From Hetaerina americana (lineage: Eukaryota > Arthropoda > Insecta > Odonata > Calopterygidae), in assembly GCA_022747635.1 (NCBI GenBank), contig JAKTNV010000063.1, positions 2,108,001 through 2,172,000 of the forward strand: DNA of 64,000 nt. The letters are read 5' to 3'. Shown one piece after another: positions 33,625-44,224 of this stretch (within the stretch, counting starts at the first letter, position 1; each line of letters starts with the position of its first letter). The notes below the pieces were generated by a model, which worked only from the letters and a program-made list of their open reading frames with translations, was not told the origin of the DNA and ran no database searches. A program made the position numbers and the translations under genes.

Positions 33625-33893
33625 CAGTAATCCACCCGAAGGTCGGTTTGGTAGGTGATGGCAGAGTTCACCCAGTACGAAGGCCGATGGCATGTGAAAT
33701 TCACACATAAGGGTAGGGGGGCCAGTGCCTTTCTCTGTGCCGGTTATGGTTTTCCGGGAAAATCTGGTACCCGAAAAATCACATAGCTTGGGTGGGGCTG
33801 CAGGTGCCTTTGGAGGTATGTTCGGGAATCGAACCCGGGTCCTCCGATCAGTAGTCCAATGCTTTACCCCTGGAACTCCGCGACCCGGACCTT
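33625..33893 (-). mobile_element. SINE family 1, tRNA-derived, near complete
   Basis: The head is at the right end: the complement carries a B box GGTTCGATTCC, and the sequence GTAAAGCATTGGACTACTGATCGG before it resembles a tRNA D-arm to anticodon region (33,826-33,890). The body extends left through GGTACCCGAAAAATCACAT, CCGGTTATGG and GTGAAATTCACAC to AATCCACCCGAAGGTCGG. It is not a functional tRNA gene: no acceptor-stem pairing can be drawn and a body is attached. Confidence 0.82.
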
Positions 33894-33973
33894 TACCTTA
33901 CGTTAATGTAATTTTTAAATAGTGAAAATTATTTAAAAATAGATTTTCATTTTTATTAGCTGCGTTTTTGCAG

Positions 33974-34043
33974 GGTGCGGCAGCATAACTTGCTGATTCG
34001 AATCCGCAAACCCTTCAAATCAGCAAGTTATGCAGCCGCATCC
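33974..34043. repeat. Hairpin, ~25-bp arms, one mismatch and one indel
   Basis: GGTGCGGCAGCATAACTTGC...ATT at 33,974-33,998 pairs with 34,018-34,043 across a ~19-bp loop. The arms differ at two positions. Confidence 0.9.
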
Positions 34044-37000
34044 TATATTTCTATTGGTTGTTAACGAGGAGCTACTTAAAATTCCATTTTTATATCCACA
34101 TTGAAAGTGGTTGCTTTGTCCAAATGCGATATAAGGGAATTGAGTATTTAACTTTCAGTCGTCAATGATGGCTGTAACGGATTCGTCTCGCGGACTCTGC
34201 GTTTGATTATATGTGAATGGAGTGGTGTGGGCAACTCTTTTGAGATGCGGACAAGTCGCCGAGTAGTGCCCAACCGACAATGAGCGAGATCCTCCTATTT
34301 GATAGCAATGCCGCCACTCGTCTCGCCTTGCGGCGGCTCTGTCGTCCCTCGGGCGAATTCCCCGGTCCTTCCGCTCTCTCTCTCTCGCCCATCTTTCCTT
34401 CATCTCCTGAAGCAACGCGAATACTGAAGATTGAGGGGCTTCACGATAATTGATCGTGATCGACACAATGAGGGTCCTTCCTGAGTCACGTTGAGGATGG
34501 TCTAATCACAAGATTTCTATAACAGAATATAGTATGTAAATAACGTCATTTTTCTGTTGTATAACCACGACACACACTTGGGTTTTCCGCGATCTATTTC
34601 TTTTTGTACGACTCGGGTTTTGTTGCGACCCAACATCGTCGGGTGCAGGATTTTATAACTTGACGATGATGCGTCGCAAAGAGTACCTAGTAGTACTAAA
34701 TTGTGCAAGTACCGTGTGGAAAACTTGAGTGTTGCGGTCATGTAACAAGAAGTAATTACGAGTGACCTCGTCAGATACCGATAATTATTAAATTATGTTA
34801 ATCCATTTAACGCCAAAAATTTTATCTTGCATTACATTTTGTAAATTCAAGTTATTGGGCATTGCGTTAAAAATTGAGATTTGTCGTCATTTTTATATAA
34901 TTACTGCCGAGTGAAGTTAGTTGTTTTAAAAATAAAATTAGTGTATCAACAATATGGCGTGTTAATCGAGATTCGTGTAGTTTTTTTTTACTTTTGGGTT
35001 TTTTGTGAATTTTAAGTGTTTTTGTGTGAACGAATTTGGTGACCTTGGGTCGTGCGAAAATAAGTTTTGGGGTCACTACAGGGTGGTGATGCAGGGAATG
35101 GCGGTTGCTCTCTAAAGGGGCTGCGGGCTTCAGTTGGTGCTGATCCGGTGCGTTTTCCCACGGTCTGTCGGAGCACCACCGACCGCTTAGCATGGCGCCG
35201 CCACTCGTCGAAAGTTCGCACGTGCAAAAAAACTGGCGTACGTCGCTTTCCCTCGTCTATAAAAAAAAACAAACGCCTTGGCATCGCTTCCTACAGTTGC
35301 CGGCGAGTATTCAAGAGTGTCTGGGGGTGCTTCGAATAATCCCTCCAGAAATATTCTCAGTCGAATATCGTTTGGGGAAAATATAGAAACGTTGGGTAAG
35401 GGTGCTTTGGTCTCTAAATGGCAATTAAAAGTCGCCGCCTAATCGGGAGAAAGGGTTGCTTATCATATAAGGTGCAGGTGGGGGGGGGGGTTGGTTTCAT
35501 CGCCATGTGGTAACACCGTCCTTATTTCTTTCGTTAAATCAGTAAAATAAGGTAGAGTATGTTGAGGAATGGAAGGCGTCTCGCTGTATAGAGGTGCACG
35601 GGTTGTGTGTACGATATATGGAGGATTGGCAATTCCCCATCGTAAGTGCGAATAAACGTGGACACAAACGCGATGCATGTCTGGACCTTGGCTTGATTAG
35701 AAACCGCAGCCTTCTATCTGGAGTTGTTGCCGCTCGGATTCTGCGTGAGATCAAAATTTCACACCGTGAGTGGATTGTGGAGCGAAAAAAAGATTTCTTC
35801 GACACCTGACCCGAGCGTTGTGGAAATGAAAACTTACGTTTCCGTCGCCATTAATTCATGACTAATGTGATTTACAACTAACTCTAACTCACCCTAGACT
35901 TGATTCTGAATTGACGCAAATGAAAAAAAATGTTTTGCGGCCAGCGGGAATTGTTTCCTTATGATATACGTAAGTACTCTTTATATTGCCCAGGAGTGAT
36001 TCAATACAAGTAATATAGAAACCATATGCTTGGAGGAAGGACATGAGTAAAAATAAAATATTAGTGCGTAATCTAAAATAGTCGGGTGTTATAAAAAGTG
36101 AACTGTCACCGATTTCTCTCTCGCGAAGCTCTCGGTTTATGTGTCGCTCGGGGCTGGGAGCCGCCATCACATGAATTCCTCCTTGGCAGATTTTGTCTTC
36201 GGAACGCATAACATATGGGGTTAGGGGTTTTTATGATGTCCGTACGTTGCGATCAGCGGGAGGTCATGCTTCCGCTTAGGTCAGTTGAGACATTTCGGTA
36301 TCCGGCAGTACATAATATTTTCTCGTCTATTGAACTATCTACGAATCTTTTTATAATTATTTCGTAGAGCTTCTGCGAAATGATGAGAACATTTTTTGAA
36401 TAGCAAATGTGAAGGAATATCATCCAATTAAGGCAGGCTGTTTCATGTTAGTTTGTGATATTTTTCCGTGCGGAATATCTACGTTAGTGCCGAGTATTTC
36501 CCCAAATCCTGTCAGAAGTGAATGTGTCGTCTTTCAGTCGCCTTGCTGCGTGGGGAGGAAGGATTGGTGGTGGTCGGAAAGAGATGCATCAGTAGTATTG
36601 GAAAGGCAGGGGAAGTGTTAGTGACTTAAGATAGCCCTCGGCGGAAGACAGACTTGGAGGTATATTGGCCTTCCACAAGTGGAGTGTAGGTGAGAGTCAG
36701 TCACACCACCTCTCCCGCTCCTCCAAGAGTATTTCCCCTTTCCCTTCCTCCTCCCTTTCTGTTTCTCTTCAACCCTTGGAATGAATTATTTTGAGGAATC
36801 TTTAAAAATGACGCCCCTTTTAGAGTGTGTTGATATAGAGTGGGAAAAGCCCTGCTGTAAGTGGCAATTTCGTTTTAACTCGTCCCAGCAACAGCAATGG
36901 TGGGATGCCTTTTATTCCATTGTGTGTCGTTTCTTTTCATAGCTCCGACCGATTCTTTGTAGGAGTTGGAGATTGACGAGGAACCTCGGATGATATTTAC

Positions 37001-37734
37001 GCTCCGACATTGTTGCATTGAAATGCATATTAGACGATGATTCCGTTAAATTTGCGGCATTGTCCTCAGTTTTTGGAACCTCGTACGAAATAAATTTATC
37101 CTACATTCATGAAAAAATCACCTGACCTGCATATTTTATTTTCGAAACCTGTCAATTATGGTAATTGTTAGGCCTGGAAAAAGTCATGGAAAGAATTGAA
37201 GAAAATTCAATATGCTGATAAAAATAGTGATATTAGGAAAACGCTTATTAATTGTATCAAAAATCAAAGCTGAAAGTGGGAAGGGAAACATGATAACGAA
37301 GAAGTTTTTCTTTAGAATGTTCTTATTTTTTCAGTATACTCAAGGAGTTGCGACTTGGAGATTGGGAAACATTTTTGTTACGTTAGAGTCATTTGGGGCG
37401 AAAAATTGATTATTTATCACAGCAAAAAATTTTAATTGATGGATAAAAAGAACCAATTCGTTAATTTATTACTTCTCATTTTATTTATATCTGATCCCTT
37501 TCCTTTTGAACTTTGATGGAGCATGTTGGTTGTGGATGATTGGAAAGATATATTTTTACTTCATTCTAATGGCCTCTTAAAATTTAAATATAATTATTTT
37601 AAACAAAAAGGACAGCTACCGCGAAAGCGTAAGTGGGGCGGGTTATCCATCCCTTCTGAGGTGGAGGCGACGTCAAGTGAACCTCTCTCTCTCTGTGATG
37701 GAGGGAGCACCTTCTTCCTTGGACAAGGAAGGAG
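34044..37734. other. Unannotated stretch
   Basis: No gene or repeat family recognised in 3.7 kb. A run of eleven G lies at 35,480-35,490. Open frames are short and lack motifs. Confidence 0.4.
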
Positions 37735-37778
37735 GAGTGAGCCTCCGTATGTCGGCCGCGACATACGGAGGCTCACTC
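37735..37778. repeat. Perfect palindrome, 20-bp arms, 4-bp loop
   Basis: GAGTGAGCCTCCGTATGTCG at 37,735-37,754 and its exact reverse complement at 37,759-37,778, separated by GCCG (GC-rich, near-palindromic loop). Confidence 0.97.
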
Positions 37779-37834
37779 GCCAGGGGATCGCGGCTGGCTG
37801 GGTGGTCGCGGCTGCCATTCTACGGTTCTAGTGT

Positions 37835-37853
37835 ACATATACATATGTATATG

Positions 37854-37898
<45 letters not shown>

Positions 37899-37960
37899 AA
37901 TATATATATATGTATAATATATATATATATATATGTATAATATATATATATATATATATG

Positions 37961-38023
<63 letters not shown>
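37835..38023. repeat. Long (TA)n/(TATG)n microsatellite
   Basis: About 190 bp of TA repeats with regular GTATAA interruptions (near 37,894, 37,912, 37,935 and 37,960), giving a higher-order repeat. It is the longest simple tract in the window. Confidence 0.97.
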
Positions 38024-38028
<5 letters not shown>

Positions 38029-38289
38029 CATTTTTTCTCGTGCCGATCGTATTGCAAGATTAAAGGAGCGTGCATCTATTTTTCTGCGTTCAAAATGTAA
38101 AAGCCTCATAACTCAATATGAAAAGATGTGCATTATTAAAAAATTTTTAGATTTCTCAGTCGTAATCAGCCATTTCAACCGTTTGACGAATTTTATCCCC
38201 TAATCATTGAATAATAAATCAAGTCACATGTTAGCGTTTTGAAGACTGGTTTATGGTTATTTTAAATGACTGCCGTGGTATTATTATAA

Positions 38290-39640
38290 TTATTAAGTAA
38301 TCTAACGGTTAAGGTAGGTTTTGGATGGACTTAACTACGAAATACATATTTTGTTACTCCTAACAAAATACAATCCAGCCACCTTCTCTACATCAAGTCC
38401 CTCTTCATCTATGTACTTCATTCCTCCCTTCATCCCGTCCAACATTCATATACTAAGCCTGCCCTTTCCTCGTTGGCCTAACGTTCTCCCTTCTATTACA
38501 GTGTTCAATTATATTATATCTCTCTCCCCTCCAGCATAGTCTTCAACATCCCACTGCCGATTAATACGCTCTTCATCCATTTTTCCTGCCTCCTTGGGAT
38601 TTCTCGGAACAATCCCCTTTCCTCGCTCACCATGCCTAGTGTTTCCTCATTTGTTTTCTTTTCGTCCCATTTCACCTTCTCAATCCTTCTCCACACCCAC
38701 ATTTCAAAATCCTCCAATCTACGTCTATCCTCCTGCTTCAATGACCACGTTTCCGCGCCGTACATAGCTACGCTCCATATCAAAGTTTTTACGAGTCTTT
38801 TCTTAACATCCTTACTCAGAGTCCCCGTCATCAACTCCCTCCTCCTTGTGAAAGCCTCCTTGCGTAGCGCAATTCCCCTCCTTACGTCCCTACTACTTTG
38901 ACCGTGTTGGTCCAAAACACTTCTAAGATGCGTAAACTGTTCTACCTGCTCTAGTTTTTGCCCTCCTATTTTAATGTTAAGCTTAGCCTTTTTCTTCCTA
39001 GAAAATCGCATAACCTTTGTTTTCTTAATATTGATTCTCATCCCATACCTGTCGCACTGAATTTCCAATTCACTCAGTAATGCTTGCAACCCCTTGGCTG
39101 ACTGAAAAACTAAAGATTGGTCATCAGCGACCCTAACTGATTTTACGAATTTCCCGCCCACTTTCATTCCTACCTCCAGTTCTTCCCATGCCTCTTTAAT
39201 CATTTCCTCTGCATACAGGTTGAACAGCAACGGTGATAATGGGCAACCCTGCCTTCCTAACATTGCCCTCTGTGTTCTCTGTGTTTACATACTTGCATTT
39301 TTTTCTTCTATTTTTCTTTGCAACCATCTCATCCTTGCTCATGTTTTCCTTGTTCTTTTCCCATTAACGGTTTCTATAGTTTCATTTGCTGCTTTCGATA
39401 TCCCTTTCTTGATACATTCCCATTTTTCTTTGATCGTACTCAGCCCTTTACAAGCATCCATGATTTTCTCTACAGCCTCCTGATACTCATTCCATTTAAA
39501 TCCGTTTAATGCTTCTACATTCCATTTCCTAACCCACCGCCTCTTCCTTATTTTTTTTAAACGGACGCTACACTTCATAATGACCAAATTGTCTCTAATA
39601 ATCACGCGGATGAGGAATATTTTGGTGTCACGTGCTGGAG
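38290..39640 (-). mobile_element. RTE copy with internal deletion
   Basis: The conserved 3' end starts at about 38,298 (AAGTAATCTAACGGTTAAGGT). The minus frame 38,514-39,263 encodes the RT from QGCPLSPLLFN on. 39,339-39,610 encodes the far upstream linker (LKKIRKRRWVRKWNVEALNG). Everything between is missing, with a ~70-bp unrelated filler at the junction (39,264-39,338). A ~30-bp insertion with partly duplicated sequence sits at 38,503-38,535. The copy is defective. Confidence 0.85.
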
Positions 39641-40257
39641 TCAGATTGGTCGTTCCAGGTATTACTTCTTTAGGGTATTGTGCAAATTGCAGAGTGAATT
39701 CGATCCTTTTTGAGATGGTGTGATGTATGAGCATTCGACCAGAGTTGTAATTCACATGTGGGTTGCCCGCCGACGCATCATCTGGACTATAAATTCAAGG
39801 CATTCTAGGAAGTCAATAGTTTATGGGGATCATAAAACATCCCAGATTGTGGGGTGATGGTTGCCCAACTCCCGCCGTCATTCTCGGCACATTCTCCTCC
39901 CACCTTCCATCGACCAATTCGGAAAGCAGTGCCGCGATACACCTTTACCATGGGCTTTACAAATGGACGTACGCGTGTTGAATTTGAATTCTTTACATCC
40001 CGCCAAAAATAATATCGCATAGCTAGTACGAAAGGCATGTATAATTACTCGAATCGGAAAAATTCATACGGTTTATACTATTTCATGTATCCATGGAACA
40101 GAGAAGTGCTTTATTTTTTTCCCTGGGAGATCCAGGCATCTTCGTAATTTTAACCGTCTTCATGATCAGGTCCTCCAGGAAATGAATTGTTTTTTTAAAT
40201 AAATTCAGGCCCTTCAACGAAAATCCATATGTTGACCATTCCCTCCAATTTATTTTA

Positions 40258-41625
40258 TATTATTATTAGGTAATCTACCGGTTAAGGTAGGTCTTTGTAT
40301 GGACACAGCTACCAAATAAACATTTTGTGACTCCTAACAAAATTCAAAATCCAGTTTCCTACTCTACATCAGGTCCCTCTTCATCTCTGAGTACTTTCTT
40401 CTTCCCTTCATCCCGTCCAACATCCCTATCCTGCTCCTCCCCTTTCCTCGTTTGCCTAACATTCTCCCCTCTATCAGAGTCTTCAACATCCCACTGCCGG
40501 TCAATACCCCCTTCATCCACTTTTCCTGCCTCCATAGGATTTCTCCCTCTCTTCGCTCACCATACCAAGTACTTCCTCATTTGTTTTCTTCTCTGTCCAT
40601 TTCACCTTCTCCATTCTTCTCCAAACCCACATTTCAAAAGCTTCCAGTCTACGTCTATCCTCCTGCTTCAATGACCACGTTTCCGCGCCGTACATAGCTA
40701 CGCTCCATATCAAAGTTTTTAAGAGTTTTTTCTTAACATCCTTACTCAACGTCCCTGTCATCAACTCCCTCCTCCTTGTGAAAGCCTCCTTGCGTAGCGC
40801 AATTCCCCTCCACGCAATTCCCCTCGCACTGAATTTCCAATCCACTAAGCAATGCTTGCAGCCCCTTGGCTGACTGACAAACTAAAGCTTGGTCATCAGC
40901 AAACCTAACTGCATTTACGAATTCCCCGCCCACTTTCATTCCTACCTCCAGTTCTTCCCATGCCTCTTTGATCATTTCCTCTGTATACAGGTTGAACAGC
41001 AACGGTGATAATGGGCAACCCTGCCTTACACCTCTTCTAACACTGCCCATCCGGACTCCCCGTTCCCCACCCGCACCTGAGCAGTCTGAGACATGTACAG
41101 GTTGCGGATTAGCCTCCTTTCCCTCCAATCTATTCCTATTTTCTGCAATATACTCATTAGTTTTCCCTAATTCACTCTATCAAACGCTTTTTTGAAATCT
41201 ACGAAACAGGCAAATGCCTCCTGGTTGTATTCTATATTCCTCTCGATAAATGATCTCAATACTGCAATGGCATCACGCGTACCTCTCGCCTTCCTAAACC
41301 CCAACTGATCATCCCCCAAGTAATCATTTTCCCTACTCTCTATCCTTTTGTTTATGATCCTGAGAACAACTTAAGCTGCGTGGGATATCAAACTTATTGT
41401 CCTGTAGTCCTCACCAAATTCAGCCTTTACCTTTTTCGGAATAGGAACTAAAACTGTTCTCACAAAGTCTTCCGGCCAGATTCCTTCCTCATAGATACTG
41501 CGAATCAGCCCATATAGCCTCTTCCTCCCACATTTTCCTAAACCTTTAAATAGTTCCGCGGGAATGTTATCCACCCCCACGGCCTTATTTAGTTTCATAT
41601 CCTTTAATGCCCTATTATTTTATGT
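40258..41625 (-). mobile_element. RTE copy, 5'-truncated with small deletions
   Basis: It has a 3' end with (TTA)n tail at 40,258-40,290. Frames 40,513-40,845, 40,742-41,128 and 41,371-41,598 read C-terminal RT, the SPLLFN-FADD region, and the NKAVGVDNIP region. A deletion of about 230 bp joins sequence near 40,815, where GCAATTCCCCTC appears twice. It stops near 41,625 in the conserved MKLNKAVG block. Same orientation as the copy 0.6 kb to its left. Confidence 0.85.
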
Positions 41626-42287
41626 ATCTTAAAATATTTAATTAACAGTTTAAAATCTTAGGAAGTTACATACATTTCACTTGATTCTTTGACATAAGAA
41701 GCAGAATATTTATTTGCTTTTAAGCAAGCGGGGAAAGATCGTTCAAGAGAGAAAAGTCAGAAAGAGAAATTTTGAATCATCGGAGGTACGAGGCGAAGTA
41801 TATTCCGCTTGTTTGCCGGACATCATTACGAAATATTAATATTTAGAGAGAGATCCATGATGGCGACGGGAAGAGACCATACTGTTGTCGACGTATTGGT
41901 TGTTTTTCATGTTTCAGTACTTTGAAAGAACGAGCCTAAAATATAAATTCAGTTGGGCGAATATTATTTAGTGACATTACATAAATAAACTGGCTGGGGC
42001 CCATTTATTTTTCTTTCCAGTTCGTTACTTTCCCGCCTGTTATTTCTCCGCTTACATTTTGCGGCTGTCGCAACTCTTCCACGATCTAAACACTCGTCAA
42101 ATGACATGCACCAAAGTCGTACTCTCGAATGGCAATGGGTGCACGTGGTCTATACTGCTGCGGAATCAGGCGATCATAATTTGATGTGCATATTTCTGCG
42201 AAAGCAGTGAGCATCTCTTGAACCGCAATTCCTCATTGTGATGTGATCGAACGTTGAACGGTATGTGCAGGGGGACTTACGAATTCA
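41626..42287. other. Unannotated stretch
   Basis: AT-rich; no gene or repeat family recognised. Confidence 0.4.
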
Positions 42288-42455
42288 TCAATCGACCCGA
42301 AGTTTGTCTTGGTGGATAGAGTTAGGTAGAGTTTGCCTCGCATTGGGTCCTAACGTGCTTGAAATTTCCGAAGTGAAGGTGCTGGGACCAATTCCCTTCT
42401 ATTCATCTCATCGGGGTAGCATGTGAAATGCCCTTCCTGAGCACGTAAAAAAGAC
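42288..42455 (-). mobile_element. SINE family 1, diverged fragment
   Basis: It aligns loosely to the left part of 33,625-33,893 (ATCGACCCGAAGTTTGTCTTGG, then a GTAGAGTTTGCCT and TGAAATTTC match). Divergence is high and the head is absent. Confidence 0.5.
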
Positions 42456-43844
42456 AATACATTAAGAAAACGTGAAAATAGTCCCATGTTGAATGGATAC
42501 TGTAATAATGTTTAATCCATTTTTTGTTTCAAAACTTTGTTTTATTTGACCTATGGTTTTATGTCTATCATAACTAGTAAGTAAATGGTAAAATAAGAGT
42601 AAATTTTGAGTTGATGTGATTACTATATTGTTTGCAAACTTCTAATTATTAAATTGTTTAAAGTATCCTCATCCTTGGTCTGCTCTAATTGATTATTAAA
42701 TTTGTTAAAAAACTTAGCAGTTATCAAATCAAAAATTTTTACTGTTAAGTTGCTATTGGACGTGGGTGCCTACGGCTGGAATGATTATTTTCATTGGACG
42801 TGCGTTGGTCCTAGGTCCAAATAAATCGGTTCTATTCTTCCTCTTAACTCCCCCGGAGGAAAGGCCGCATCGGCGTAGTCCCAAGTGAAGCTATGTGGTA
42901 CAATAGGGACCGCCCATATTAAGAGAAAGGCCCTCGAGAAAGTATCCAACCCGCTCCCTCCGTTTGGCCACCTGAGAAACTTGTTTTATTGTAATCTATG
43001 AAAACATTTTTATTGAAGAATTCCTCTTCCAAAATCGGTGCTGGGTATTGCAGTAGTTCTAGCCGGCCAGTTAAGCGGCTTCCTCCGGAGCTCGGTGTCG
43101 TCTTACCTCCCACGCCCCCGGATGGGCCTCAGCAACGGCGCCGCCGACCCCAAAGATCGCGGTCGTTGACGGGCGTGCGTGGTTTGCCCGGGCAGCGCGT
43201 GTGTGTCCATCGCCGCCCGTGGAGGAGGGGGGCACGTCCATAGTCTCTTGATTGGCTTCTCGTTTTTCGCCAAGATGGAGTGAGATGGGTGTGGTCGCGC
43301 TCCCGCTCCGCGCGGCTAGTGCCCCTTGCCCCCCACGGGGGCGTCAGCAAGGGGGGTCGATGCCCCTTGTAGGCGGCAACCCTGCGGAAGACTGGGTGTC
43401 TTCCCACGGGCCGACTCCGCCCACCTAGGCGTTAGATAAAATATGACACCCTGACCTCGTTTTTCCGTAACTTGGGCCGAGAGCGCGTGATGGGTTCCCC
43501 GCTATTTATTCTCCCACGGAGAGTTGAAGGAGAGAATTCCTCTAAACCCCCTCCCAATTAAATGTTTGTTAACGTGCCATGTGAATATACCATGTGTGAT
43601 TATACACGTGGACACTGGGACGGGTGTTATTCGATGTTTAACATTCCTCTGTGTCTGCACACTACGGGGGTTAGGTGGTAGAAGAGACTCTATAGTCTCT
43701 ATCTCGCCCCAAAAATAAAGACATTTATCTATCGATAGAGAGACTTGTAAATTTGCGAAGAATTTGCTCATCTCATACGTTTTGCATGCAGTGTTAGATC
43801 AAATAGATTCTACAATTTTTATCCTTTCTCTTTTATTTTATCAG
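42456..43844. other. Unannotated stretch with GC-rich block
   Basis: The first part is AT-rich. 43,020-43,430 is GC- and CpG-rich and contains CGCCAAGATGG (a YY1-like motif) near 43,268 and a CCCCTTGC / GCAAGGGG inverted repeat near 43,322-43,358. No protein family was recognised. Confidence 0.4.
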
Positions 43845-43982
43845 TGTTTTATGAAATCTGATGTTGTTGGCATGCGAAGGAGACCCATGGCGAGATTTCG
43901 CTGGTTTCGTTTGCTGTCAAGGACATGCTTGTACGTGGATCCCCTGCCCATAAATGAATTCGTCGATTCACGTGATTATATC
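43845..43982 (+). other. Candidate internal exon (46 codons) of unknown gene
   Basis: A long pyrimidine tract ends in TTTATCAG at 43,844. The 138-nt segment that follows ends at a strong donor, ATC|GTAAGT. It is open in one frame only, in phase 0 at both ends, and encodes a basic segment (MRRRPMARFRWFRLLSR inside). It does not match kindlin, and its phase does not fit the phase 1 end of the fermitin exon, so it is not fermitin coding sequence spliced directly to exon 1. It could be an exon of another transcript or chance. Confidence 0.25.
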
Positions 43983-44088
43983 GTAAGTTAGGATTTTTCC
44001 GGCCGGTCATTATTTTCAGGTTGTACAATGTACATGGTGCGTTCCAAAAGTAATGCACTTATGATAGGATATTATAGGATTATATCGG

Positions 44089-44119
<31 letters not shown>

Positions 44120-44128
44120 AATTATATA

Positions 44129-44222
<94 letters not shown>
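44089..44222. repeat. (TA)n microsatellite with (GC)n edge
   Basis: TA units with one TGTGTGTAAT interruption and a GCGTGCGCGCGCGC run after it. Confidence 0.97.

Positions 44223-44224
<2 letters not shown>

Noticed and set aside
36409..36621. KDWWWSERDASV in a + frame, considered as kindlin exon 2 (DWSDHALWW)
   Set aside because: Only the DW and S are in common, no splice acceptor in the right phase, and the rest of the frame does not match kindlin.
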